Part shown: positions 1 through 9,337 of the stretch, in pieces
How the letters are laid out: each line of letters opens with the position of its first letter
Numbering within the stretch: the first letter of the stretch is position 1
Source of the DNA: Fomitopsis serialis
Lineage: Eukaryota > Basidiomycota > Agaricomycetes > Polyporales > Fomitopsidaceae
Length of the DNA: 24,065 nucleotides
NCBI RefSeq assembly: GCF_022376445.1
Contig: NW_025955498.1
Location: 1-24,065, forward strand
Direction of reading: 5' to 3'
Notes under the pieces: model-generated
Databases searched by the model: none
The model's input: only the letters and a program-made list of their open reading frames with translations
What the model was told of the DNA's origin: nothing
Translations under genes and position numbers: made by a program

Positions 1-540
1 GTCAGCTATCCTCGGGCACTGTCTTAGTGTCTAGTTGATTCGGCTTACCTGGTCGAAGTCATCTCCCAAGCGCATTGCCAAAGACCCAGCGATCTCACGA
101 ACAGTTTATCAGGCAAGCGAATTGTACGCAGCAGAGCTGTGAGTCCGCAGCGACGTCACGGTACCGCGGTCAAAGGTAAACTCCTGGGAATGCTCTTTAG
201 TGCTTCATCACTTGCTGGCCATGATATACATTTGCGGTAGTACGTGAAAAGTGATTGGTGTGTCTGACACCGAGATGATGAACGAGAGACAAGAAATGAG
301 AAACGACTCGGGCTTGGCCACCTGCCAGTGCGTTTTGGTTCGCACTGCGCGCGCGTAACTGAAGGAAAGTTATGATGTGATGGCCACGTGATACATACAT
401 CGCTCCTGAGCCTTGTTTGAAGTTTCGCTCGCAACCACTGACCCTCCCCCAGGCAGACAATTCCTTCAACCTTCGTGCCTCAGGATATCCTTGTCTGACA
501 CTGACCCCGTCGGTCCTCGGAGCGACAAGTCCATGGGAAG
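1..540. other. Stretch with no recognisable gene
   Basis: I see no protein I can recognise on either strand, no tRNA-like fold and no repeat. Short open frames occur on both strands but overlap each other and have no recognisable motifs. The right end may hold decayed N-terminal sequence of the kinase remnant that follows, since a frame running through about 480-610 resembles charged helical sequence, but this cannot be confirmed by reading alone. Confidence 0.4.
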
Positions 541-739
541 AAAGTACCTCGAACGCGTCGCAGACATGAAGCGCGAGGCAACGAAGGAATCAGACCTCTC
601 TTGGCTAGCTATGGGTGTCATTCTCCCGAGGAACAAGACCCTCAGATCGGCCGGACTCTGGTCCTCAAACGGTACGAACCTCTGGAAGCCATCGGATCCA
701 CTATGGGGTTTCACATTGTGTTCGTTCACGCCGTTCGCG

Positions 740-789
740 GTGCGTACTCACCCACTGCGAGCATAGCGGCTGTCTGACGGTCTCCCCAG
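740..789 (+). other. Intron within the kinase remnant
   Basis: A GTGCGT donor follows the HAVR codons and a CCCCAG acceptor precedes the codons for HRWVYE. The phase-1 join gives the continuous FunK1 sequence HAVRAHRWVYETFKILHRD. The intact splice sites suggest that decay of this copy is recent. Confidence 0.75.
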
Positions 790-1030
790 CTCACCGCTGG
801 GTGTACGAGACGTTCAAGATACTTCATCGCGACATCAGCGTGGATAACATCATGTGGTTCGTGCGGGACGGGCGGATCGTAGGCGTGCTGTGCGACGGGG
901 ACTTCGCCGAGGATCACAGCAACGGCGACCATCTGTCTGTCCCATCTGCAGGCGAGGCGGCTGCGGCGCCCTCAGCAAGCGCGGGCTCAGGCAAACGAAC
1001 AGGGCAATCGTCGGAGCAGCTCAAGAGTCA

Positions 1031-1131
1031 ACTCAAGACTTGGTTCAACACCTGACAGGGCCCGCGACCGCACCATGGCGACTCAAGACTTGGGTCAACA
1101 CCGAACAGAAGCCCACGACTGCACCGTCGCA
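1031..1131 (+). repeat. Imperfect 50-bp tandem duplication in the kinase linker
   Basis: Bases 1031-1080 and 1081-1131 both begin ACTCAAGACTTGG, continue with near-identical TCAACACC, and keep matching (cccgcgaccgcacc against cccacgactgcacc) with a one-base offset. The repeat lies in the variable linker between the metal-binding loop and the FMAMDLL motif, a low-complexity part of FunK1 proteins, and keeps the frame nearly unchanged. Confidence 0.7.
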
Positions 1132-1260
1132 ACTCACGCCCATGCAAATCCCGCGGTACCGCACAGGGCTGTTCATGGCCATGGACCTCCTGCGCTCGGG
1201 CCGCCCTCCCGTCCATAAGTATCGCCACGACCTGGAGTCGTTCTTCTACGTATACGCATA

Positions 1261-1284
1261 CGCCACCGCTGCGCCACCGCTGCG
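1261..1284 (+). repeat. 11-bp tandem duplication breaking the kinase frame
   Basis: The unit CGCCACCGCTG occurs twice in a row with two further matching bases, a 24-base run of exact period 11. The frame upstream (FFYVYAYAT) and the frame downstream (NPVTKTFGHIAQW) differ by exactly the 11-base offset. Removing one copy would join them. Confidence 0.9.
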
Positions 1285-1647
1285 TACAACCCAGTCACAA
1301 AGACGTTCGGGCACATCGCGCAATGGCAACGTGGTTCCCTCGTCGATGTCGGGAAATGCAAGCACGAGTTTTTTACGCGTAGAAAGGAGCTTCTGGACGT
1401 CTTCTCTGAGATGCACCCACTCTTTGAGCCGTTGCTGCAGCCAGGCACTTTCTTCGTCCGGCTTCTGACCCTCTTTGCGATCCTTGAGCGTCATAGGGAC
1501 AAGGTCGATGAAGTCACATGGGGATACTTGGAAGACACTCTCGATGCTGGAGTTGCGGCTCAGGTGGAGGAGATCGAGAGGGAAAGGGATCAGATGGTCA
1601 CGTACAGTACATTTATGGAGATCCTTGGCGAGCCAGAGGATGTGTAG

Positions 1648-2897
1648 ACTCGCCACCTGTTCCTCGCAACCGACGTGTCGGACGGGTTGCTGGTTGTGCA
1701 TCATGTTGTCTATGTAAAAACAAAGGCGCCGGGTGCAGGTTGACCACGGCCATATGCCAGTACCCAGCAGACCCCGTTTCCCTGACTTAATGTCAGACAA
1801 ATAGTTCTGGTCAAGAACACAGACAGGGTGAACAAATGTAGAGCACTTGCCTCAAACTTGCCTGAAGAACAAAGCCTTGCTACGACACCGCCCCTTACGG
1901 CCATGGACCTCCTTAAGTACCTCCTACGAGAAGACCCAGCTTCGCTGCCATGAGCCTGCCTTGTAGACAATATCTCTAAAGGCTGTTCATAGAAGCGAAG
2001 TATTCTCAGAGGAAATCCCTGCAGACCTGGACTGACCGCGCCATGGAGCTACGCAACACCGCCAAATGCCCGACTTCTGGGACATTGGGACGTTCAACGC
2101 TTCGAGGACATCAAGTCATAGGCGAGATGCGACTCTGTGAAGGGATCCCATGAGGCTGGGATCGAAGGGATTGAGAAAGACAGTCCGACGAGAAGGCTGC
2201 TATATGTCACATACATTCGTGAGACGTTCAATGAGAAGCCTGGGGATGTGGGAGGTCGTCATCGACGTTCAGCTGCACATGGTCCTCGATATACTGAGCT
2301 GTGGGCGTAGGAGTATTCCACTCGAAGTCGTCGACGTTTACAAGTGCACGCCATTCGGTCAAGTATGTCACGGCTGCCTGAGCGATCTTTCGTCAGAGCA
2401 GCTTCAGGCCATATTTAAGAATTCTTGGGAATACAAACGCATAGGGGCCGCCGCGAACGGTCTCAATCCGTCGCAACCTTTGAGACTGCCTGACATGCAC
2501 CGGTGCATGTTTCGATGTCGTATCACAACAGGTCCATCTTCTCACTGGGCACAGCGCGTTTCACGACCATCTGCATCGCCGGCTGCCGTACAATGATCAC
2601 GAAAGTGGGCTGGCGCCCGGTGGTTGGGGGTCGGCGGCCAAGCTGTGCAGCGACGACTGGGTGTGGATGGATGTATGTAGCAATGCAAGTCGCCGTCGGG
2701 AGGAGGCCTCGTGGGGTCGGAGTTAGGGGAACTGATTGGGAGGCGGGCGGGCGCCTGAGTGTGAGGGAAGTCTTTTTGCAGTGATCACCGACCATCTTCT
2801 GCTTTGCTGCCGTGTGCATTGTGCTGCCCACCGCATTATTCTTACGAGTGCTTTACGACGCCCTGTATTATCACCCCGATAGTCTCCTTCTGCAGTC
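1648..2897. other. Gene-poor stretch between kinase remnant and RNA-binding gene
   Basis: The longest open frame is 2150-2596 (+, 148 codons). It has no recognisable domain and reads as a chance frame or a decayed fragment. A short piece at about 1895-1925 reads TAMDLLKYLL and faintly recalls the FunK1 FMAMDLL block, but too little follows to call a second kinase fragment. The last 100 bases presumably hold the promoter and leader of the downstream gene; I see no clear TATA box. Confidence 0.4.
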
Positions 2898-4990
2898 ATG
2901 ACCAGCTCCCCCTCCACCCCCGACATCTCCTCCCTGTCGCTCGCTTCCAAGCCCTCCCAGCAACGTCTTCATGACTCTTACGAATACGAAGGCAACTCAG
3001 GCGGCAATGGCAAGAGCCCGTACCACTTCCAGACCTCCCCGCCCATCCCTGCGCAATCCCAGTACAGCCCGCTCGGCGGCTTGGGCCAGTCTCCGCTCAA
3101 GAACAGGCCAGTCCTCCGTGGAGGTCTTCCTTCTGTGCGTTATCTCCTCTTCGCAGACAACGCCTCCCACCGCGATCTGACTCGCCTCTCTCCAGCAATG
3201 GCTCGACAACGCTAACATGGGCGACAACCGCTCGCTTTCTCCCCACAACAACTCAGATCTGTCCTCTTCCGGGGGATCGCCGCCTCCTGGGGCCATGCAG
3301 CCTCCCGTCACACCCGGCACCCCCAGCCTTGGTGCAGACGACGAGATCATACCCACCGCAATCGTCATCAAGAACATACCTTTCAATGTAAAACGCGAGA
3401 CGCTGCTTGATATCATCGTACGTCCTCTTCTTGCCACGAGAAGTGTGCCGTGGTGGCCTGGAGTGCTATGCGTCGGGCTGGTGGGCGTGCGTTGGCTGGC
3501 GTTGATGGGTGCTACGGACCGCCTGATCGACTACGTAAATCGACAGACACCACCCGCATCACCCGAGCGAATAGCATCTCACTGGCTCCGGCCATGCTAA
3601 GACATGGATGCTATTTTGTCATTGGGCTGCCCAGTGATGGGAGTCGTGGCGACTCTGTCCGTGCGCTCTCAAGGGGTGTACGACACAGCCGTCTGCATGG
3701 CTATCCAGCGCACACTTCGAGCCAGCTGTCACCGAGGCCAAATCTGACCACGAGTTCTTAGTCATCGCTGGCGATCCCGACGCCCTACGCATTCAACTAT
3801 CATCTCGACCAGTCGGGCCAGTTCCGCGGTCTCGCGTTTGCCAACTTCCGCCAGTCGACGGACGCAGACGCAGTCGTCGCAGCGCTGAACGGTTTCGATG
3901 TGCAAGGCCGCAAGCTGCGCGTGGAGTACAAGAAGGTCCTGCAGGCGGGCGAGAAGGAGCGCATCGAGCGGGAGAAGGCGATCCGGCGCATGAAGTCCAT
4001 GCAGCTCGAGAAGGAGCAGCAGGCCCTCGCGCACCAGGCGACGACCCCCTACGACGAGTTCGGGCAGGTCCTGCCCTCGCCATTCACGCCGCAGCGGTCG
4101 TTCTCCGCCTCGAGCGTGTACCAGAGCCAGGCGTTCTCGCCGTCGGCGGGTCTGCCGCCCATGCCCATGCCGACGCCCCAGTCGTTCAACATCTCGACCC
4201 CGCCGATCGGCCAGCCCATCACGCCCGGCGCGCTCAAGGGGGCCTCCGCGGAGCTCGACCTCAACGACCCGGCGACGCTCGAGATCTACTCGCGCATCCT
4301 GCTCTTCAAGGACGACCCGATGCGGGACGAGCTCGCGTTCTCGCGCACGCTGACGCCCAAGCAGCGGCGCGTGGTGCACCTCGTCGCGCAGAAGCTCGGC
4401 GTGTACCACTATTCGGTTGGCGAGGGCGAGGAGCGGTACGCGGTGGTGACGCGGATTGACCCCAATGCGGTATGCTTCTCTCTTCCGCTCCTCGTGGCGC
4501 ACACGTAATGACACTCCAACAGGGCCAGTCCCCGGGCCCGCGCCAGTCGCTCTCGCGCGCGCCGTCGTCGTACCTGTCGGCCACGTCGTCGCAGGCGCCC
4601 AACTCGCTGCGCGTGAAGAAGTCGATGCCGGACATGAAGTCGCTGCAGTCGGCCGCGGCGCCGCGGCTGACGACGCGCGCGTCGAACGGGAACATCCGCG
4701 AGGGCTACGCCACGATCGCCTCGCCGTCGCGCCGCTCGCCGGGCGCGTTCGCCGCGCTCTTCGCCAACGGCGGCGCGTTCGGGAGCAACGGCATCCCGCC
4801 CGTGCCGAACCTGCCCTCCAGCGTCGCGGGGATGTCCAGCCCGCTGGAGAGCCCGGGCGGCGTGCTCAGGCAGCCGCGCGGCCCCGGCGTGGTCGGGTTC
4901 GAGAGCAGGCGGGAACGGCGGGAGAGCCAGACGGGCAACGGCGGGCAGGGCGGGTTCGAGGCGCGCTCGCACGAGCCGCTGGAGATCTGA
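2898..4990 (+). CDS. cip2: RRM and R3H domain RNA-binding protein, Pin4/Cip2-like
   Basis: Four exons (2898-3134, 3196-3417, 3762-4469, 4523-4990) encode 544 residues; all junctions are phase 0 with GT and AG ends. The N-terminus is Ser/Pro-rich. An RRM spans about residues 100-190, with RNP2 IVIKNI and RNP1 GQFRGLAFANF, and runs into a basic helix ending EKERIEREKAIRRMKSM. An R3H domain near residues 320-389 carries the R-x3-H signature in RRVVH. The C-terminal 155 residues are low-complexity with many Ser and Pro. This order matches the fungal Pin4-like RRM and R3H_RRM groups. In fission yeast Cip1 and Cip2 bind Csx1 and tune stress-responsive mRNA stability; in budding yeast Pin4 links to cell-cycle and DNA-damage control. 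A cytoplasmic mRNA-regulatory role is inferred from family. No frame damage is seen. Confidence 0.92.
3418..3761 (+). other. Unusually long 344-nt intron inside the RRM
   Basis: The donor GTACGT follows the codons for ETLLDII and the acceptor TTCTTAG precedes SSLAIPTPYAF, so the RRM is split between RNP2 and RNP1. Most introns in this window are 46-66 nt. If retained, the frame runs on to a stop at about 3598-3600 and removes RNP1 and the R3H domain. No independent gene is recognisable inside it. Confidence 0.8.
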
Positions 4991-6122
4991 GTACGCAGCT
5001 AAGTGCAGACTATCTGGGACTGGGGTTCTCGTGCGCTCGGACTCGGTACCGTCGGGACAGTCACCACACACCCTCGACACTCTTGTTCGCGCACCTCGTC
5101 GTCATCGCTCTTGTTTTCCCTCACCCGTTACTCCTTGATTTCCCCTTCCGTGTTCTCTCGCGCTTTAGCTACTTACCTCCCCCTCCCCGTTCTCCCCCCG
5201 CACCGGCTTGACCAGTAATTCGCCTAACACACCTCTCGCCGTCGCGTAATCGGGGCCGGGCCTCCGTGCGGAGCATGGACGCCGCGGCCCTTGCATCTCA
5301 CTACCTACTCACCCCGGTCAACGCCGTCGCCGCCGCCGCTCATGCAATTGCCATTTACCCCCATATGTACGTGCCCGCTGTGCTCGCGTCCGCCTTTTGC
5401 GCTTCCCGCAGTACAGCATTGTTGCCTTGGTTGTATGATGATCACAGAATTAGAGTATGCTGAAAACTTGTGTATATATTGGTCGGATGTGAATGTCGTT
5501 CGTTGCTCGTCTGCGCTTTGCTCTCTCGCTCGTTTTGTCGGCGTTCGGTCTGTCAGCATTTCGTGCAAGGTGCTGTTCACGGACATCGCAGGCTTGATGT
5601 GACTGACATTGCTCCTCGTTCTTGTGCACAGAGGAGCTCTCCTGCTGGCCATGCTGCATGCTGCGCAGCTTCTACCTCGCTGGTGTCAACCACGTATGTA
5701 TATAAATATTAATGATACTTACGACTGCCAGTCTTCCGGGTAACGTTATATGCCCTGGCGGCTGACACGACTTCGGCCACTGAGTACTGAGTACTGAACA
5801 CGTACAAAACCATATAACACTAACGTCAACGACACCAGAACCGAACAGCGACCGACGTAGAACCCACACAATTGGAAATCCGAGTCAAACGTCCCATGTA
5901 GTAATGTAGTGTACTTACTATCCTACAGCCACAGCGCATTACGCACTTCCGAGTCGATCCTGCACCGCTCTTGATGAATACCAACAATCACGACATCCAA
6001 CAGAATCCAATCCAGCACCGAACAACAACAACAGAATGCACTACCCCAACACACCGCTAAAGTTACACCTTCCATAGACAACCGACCCAACGTGAAATCG
6101 TGCAAAGTAAGCGCATTCGAGG
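4991..6122. other. Convergent intergenic region with pyrimidine-rich tract
   Basis: This 1.1-kb region lies between the stop of the RRM/R3H gene and the stop of the amylase gene on the other strand. Bases 5080-5215 are strongly pyrimidine-rich and probably belong to the 3' untranslated region of the RRM/R3H gene. A small direct repeat (ctgagtactgagtactg) lies near 5780. Open frames here are short and unrecognised. I find no gene. Confidence 0.55.
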
Positions 6123-8412
6123 TTACCACCCGAGCGCGCCCCAAACGCCGAGCACGAGCCCGAGCGCCGCGCCCACGACCGCGCCGCCTCCTCGCGCGCC
6201 GGACGCGACCTGCGCCGCGACGGGCGGCTCGACGTACTGGTTCGGGCCCGAGAAGCCGCACACGCCTGACGAGTTGAGGAGCATGTCCGGCATGAAGACC
6301 GCCGGGCGCCCGCCGGGGTTGTAGTCCATGAAGATCGTGCCGTTGCTCCCCACGGCGTGTTTCTCGCAGGAGAGGATCCTGCGCGGGGAGGGGGAGGAGC
6401 GTCAGTCCGTGGTCGCGCGCGGAGCGGTGGCGGGTGGCTTACTCGGTCGTGGCGGTCGACGCGGCCCAGGGGGTGTAGACGGCGATGGTGACGTTCTTCG
6501 GCTGCGCCAACGACCAATCTCAGCGTTGGGTAGGAATGTTGGGGTGTGTGCACTCACCGGGGAGCCGATGTTCGTCAGGACAGTGACGACGTCGCCCTTA
6601 CGGAAAGCAAGGCCATACTCGCTCTCCGTGAGGATCTCCATCTGCGTCGCTGCCCAGTTGCTCGTGCCGTTAACGAGGAAGTTCCGGAACTACCAGTAAA
6701 CAGGGTCAGCGGACGACATCATTCATATCACGGCCACGAACCTTATTGAGCTTGGTCGTGAGCTGGTATGTGCTCGTGTTCGCGTATCCCGAGGGCCAGA
6801 GCGGCTCGCGATTATACGGATCGCTGAGCCCGTGGAAGCCCTGTTCCTGGCCGTAGTACAAAATCGGGATACTATCAGACCCAGTCAGCCATAGCTCGCA
6901 GAGCTCCCCGAGCCCAAGCAACCCACCCGTCGGACATCCAATTGTACACCATCGCGTTATACAGCGACTGCGGATCGACGGAGAGGTTCCCCCAGCGGGG
7001 CACGTCCTGGTCCTCGAGGAAGTTGCCCAGCACCGTCGGGTCCTGCATACCGCGTCAGTAAGCTCGGCCATGGCTGCAGTGTGACGCGTGCCTTGAACAT
7101 CTTCTGCGACTGCGCGACCTTCTCCGTCAGCGCGCTTATGTTCAGCGCGCCGGGCATGGCGAACGCGCTCACGAGCGCGTCGTAGATCGGGTAGTTAAGA
7201 ATCGAGTCGAGCGCGTCGGGGCCCTGGTACTGGGACGCCTGTCTGGTGGCTCGTCAGTCGATGGGGCCATTAGCTCGTCGCGGATGTGGGGCTCACCCGA
7301 CATCGTCGTCGAACACCTCCCCAATGCAGAACACGCCGGCGGCGCCGCAGAACTTGGGCCAGAAGTCGGTGTTGACGTGCCTACGCGCGGAATCCTGTGA
7401 GTCAGCTGTTCACTCGATCAACTTGGGCGACGTACTTCGCAGCTAGGCACGGCGCCAGCAACATTAGCGACCCGTCGTGATGAACCGGAAATGGCGCTCA
7501 CCATCAATACGCAGCCCGTCGATGTTGTACTCCTTGACGAGGTCGGTGATCCACGACTGGTACGCGGACACGACGCCCGGGTCCTGCGTGTTGACGTCCG
7601 GCAGGGTGACGGTCGTGTCGCCCAGCCAGCAGTCAATAACACTCGTGTCGTTGCTAAAGTCGATAGGACAGAACGAGTGGTATTGCGACTACACGCCCCG
7701 CATCAACAATCCCTCCAAACCAGAGACGCGGGCTACGCACCTCGTCTTTGAACAGGAAAGTCGACAGGTCGGGCGTCGTCGAGGTCGCCATGACGTTGTT
7801 CACGACGACGTCGACCATCAGGTACATTCCGCGGCGGTGCAGCTCCTGCGAGAGCGCCTTCAGGTCGTCCGCGGTCCCGAAGCGGTCGTTCAGCTTCGTC
7901 GCGTCCGCGATCCAGTACCCGTGGTACGCGTCGCCGTACGCCGTCCGCGGGCCCTCGTAGTTCTGCGACACCGGGCTGATCCAGACTGCGCGCGGGTCAG
8001 ACTCGTCAGGTGCGGGCGGCGGGCGGCTCACTGGCTGTAAACCCGGCGTCCTGGATGTAGTCCAGGTTCTCGCGGATGGTGGTCCATGTCCCGCCGCACC
8101 ACGTCTGGTCCTTCGGGTCGCAGGCGTTGAAGTCCGAGCCCGCCGGCAGCGCGTACCGGTCGGTGATGATCCTGGGAGAGCCTCAGTCACCGCACAGGAT
8201 AATTCCATCGCACAGACACCCCACAGTCGCCTAGGTCTCAGTTACCTGAACTGTGTCCCCTGGCCGTCCGCGGGGTGCGTGTATGCGGGCGGTCGCGAGG
8301 AGAGATGGACGCACTGGTATATTGAGCGGCCCCTCCACTGGTCCGCTGAGGCGGCCGAGACGGAAGTGACCAGGGCTGCAAACGACAGGAGCTGTCGGAA
8401 GGCGTGCATCAT
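6123..8412 (-). CDS. GPI-anchored GH13 alpha-amylase / alpha-glucanotransferase-like enzyme
   Basis: Twelve exons encode 534 residues: 8412-8315, 8171-8032, 7985-7741, 7688-7502, 7442-7436, 7380-7297, 7242-7092, 7042-6927, 6871-6742, 6689-6558, 6501-6443, 6378-6123. Residues 1 to about 21 form a signal peptide; mature sequence starts near [13 protein letters not shown]13 regions are clear: DVVVNNV (138-144), GLRIDAAKH with nucleophile D223, CIGEVFD with acid/base E247, and FLEDQD with D317. The histidines usual in regions I and IV are replaced by N143 and Q316. The C-terminus, after GARGGG, is a hydrophobic tail typical of a GPI-anchor signal. Aspergillus GPI-anchored AgtA-type enzymes with comparable histidine replacements act as alpha-glucanotransferases in cell-wall alpha-glucan metabolism. 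Plain starch hydrolysis is the alternative. Two adjacent ATGs start the frame; the first is used. Confidence 0.9.
7043..7091 (-). other. GC-AG intron in the amylase gene
   Basis: Coding ends KMFK and resumes DPTVLGNF. The donor after AAG reads GCACGC instead of GT; the acceptor is TATGCAG. A GT lies six bases further in (AAGGCACGC followed by GTCACA) and would add two residues, but that donor is poor. The 49-nt GC-AG reading is the simpler one. Confidence 0.7.
7436..7442 (-). other. 7-nt micro-exon at the amylase nucleophile
   Basis: The upstream exon ends RID plus one base and the downstream exon begins with one base plus HVNTDFW. Only the seven bases CTGCGAA, flanked by a TAG acceptor and a GTACGT donor, supply GCT GCG AAG and restore the GH13 block RIDAAKHV. 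The two flanking introns are 59 and 55 nt. Confidence 0.85.
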
Positions 8413-9081
8413 ATCCGTAGGGCCGAGTAAAAATTATGAGGTCCGAAAAGCGAGTCGGGAGATGAACGAGTGTGTGTGCGCGGGTGTGCGCTGCGACGCG
8501 TCGGTGGCTTCGCGTGCTACCCTAGAGAGCGGTCAGCGTCTGAACACCGAGGGAAAGACAGTCGGACGTACGAGACGGGGAAAGGACGGGACGACCTGCA
8601 GGCGGTTGGGAGGAAAGAGAGGGAGCGGGGCGGACGGGTGGACGTGCGGGGGCGGGGAGGCTGGATCGGGCAGTCAAGGCCGTGGACGGGGAGTTGGCCT
8701 CACATGGTCCGATCGACGGCTACCTGCACCTGTGCTCGCTGTCGCGTGAGATGCACCGTCCGCCAGTCAGCGGGCGGGAAGCGTGATGTGCTGCGAATGC
8801 ACCGCGCGGACCTGGTCCTCCCTCCCGCTCGAGGCACGCCGACGCCCATCGCCATGGCGCCCTTCTAGTTTTCTTGACCTCTCCTCAGATGACCCACCGC
8901 TAGTACTACCAACTTCCAAGAGGGTGTCGTATAAGGTCGTATACCCACTGGATGTAACACACGGTACGCATCCCGAGCGGAGACTGCCAGTGGTGCAATC
9001 AGAAGATGTTGGGCTCAATATCAATTCCCCAATCCAGAGACGTGTGTTTTCACCCTTGGCATCTCGCACTCACCGGCTGGG
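8413..9081. other. Upstream region of the amylase gene
   Basis: There is no recognisable gene between the amylase start codon and the inverted-repeat element. Bases 8560-8700 are G-rich on the plus strand. The open frames on both strands at about 8770-9140 overlap and show no family signature. This region should contain the amylase promoter. Confidence 0.5.
8625..8657 (+). promoter_or_regulatory. Cluster of three candidate Cre1/CreA carbon-repressor sites
   Basis: GCGGGG occurs at 8625-8630, 8646-8651 and 8652-8657, each matching SYGGRG, the binding motif of the fungal glucose repressor CreA/Cre1. They lie 213-245 bp upstream of the amylase start codon. Carbon repression of amylolytic genes is well known in fungi, but the local sequence is G-rich, so chance matches are likely enough to keep confidence modest. 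Confidence 0.35.
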
Positions 9082-9337
9082 TGTACAGCAGATTCGGAAA
9101 ACCTTGTCCGACGCGTCCCCGCGCGTGCGAAAATTCAAATAAATCAAGAAAATGACGAAAATGCGGAAAAGTCTAGGAATCGCGATACACGCACCGTAGC
9201 CACTATAGAACACCGTGTACGCCTTGTTACAGGTTCGCGGCGTATGCGGCATGTCTATCGAAGGCAAGTTGAGGGTGATTTTGAAGGTTGTGCGATGGTC
9301 GACGTGGCGGGCAATGTTGGGCGCTAATGCTCACTCC
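9082..9337 (+). repeat. Left 256-bp arm of the inverted repeat
   Basis: It matches the reverse complement of 9987-10242 except at one base in GGGTGATTTT and one in GGCAATGTT. The outer 100 bases are AT-rich with five GAAAA motifs. Weaker similarity continues inward for about 60 bases (for example ctcgatat plus agcccg). Confidence 0.95.

Larger units (their letters stand above)
541..1647 (+). pseudogene. FunK1-type fungal protein kinase remnant
   Basis: FunK1 is a eukaryotic protein kinase family expanded in agaricomycete fungi. The catalytic loop reads HRDISVDNIM (about 823-855), with the kinase Asp and Asn kept. The metal-binding segment reads LCDGDFAED, where DFD or DWD is usual. Downstream are FMAMDLL and YRHDLESFFYV, hallmarks of the family. 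Coding starts recognisably at about 640 (LVLKRYEPLEAIG), then passes a 50-nt intron at 740-789 and a likely 41-nt intron at 935-975. At 1261-1284 an 11-bp unit is duplicated in tandem, moving the reading frame; with one copy removed the frame would run on to the stop at 1645-1647. The N-terminal half of a normal FunK1 protein (roughly 600-800 residues) is absent or unrecognisable, and the frame also appears to change near 600-625. I read it as a truncated, frameshifted pseudogene; the left boundary is a guess. Confidence 0.75.

Noticed and set aside
1246..1800. 184-codon open frame antisense to the kinase remnant
   Set aside because: It is a shadow of the sense strand, which carries clear FunK1 motifs; the antisense protein has none.
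5436..5463. C/D-box snoRNA in the 3' region of the RRM/R3H gene (ATGATGA followed by CTGA)
   Set aside because: The two boxes are only about 20 bases apart and lack a terminal stem; chance is the better explanation.
8246..8259. A 14-nt exon inside the first amylase intron
   Set aside because: It has good splice ends, but including it throws the next exon out of frame. Direct joining of 8315 to 8171 gives the expected SIYQIITDRY.
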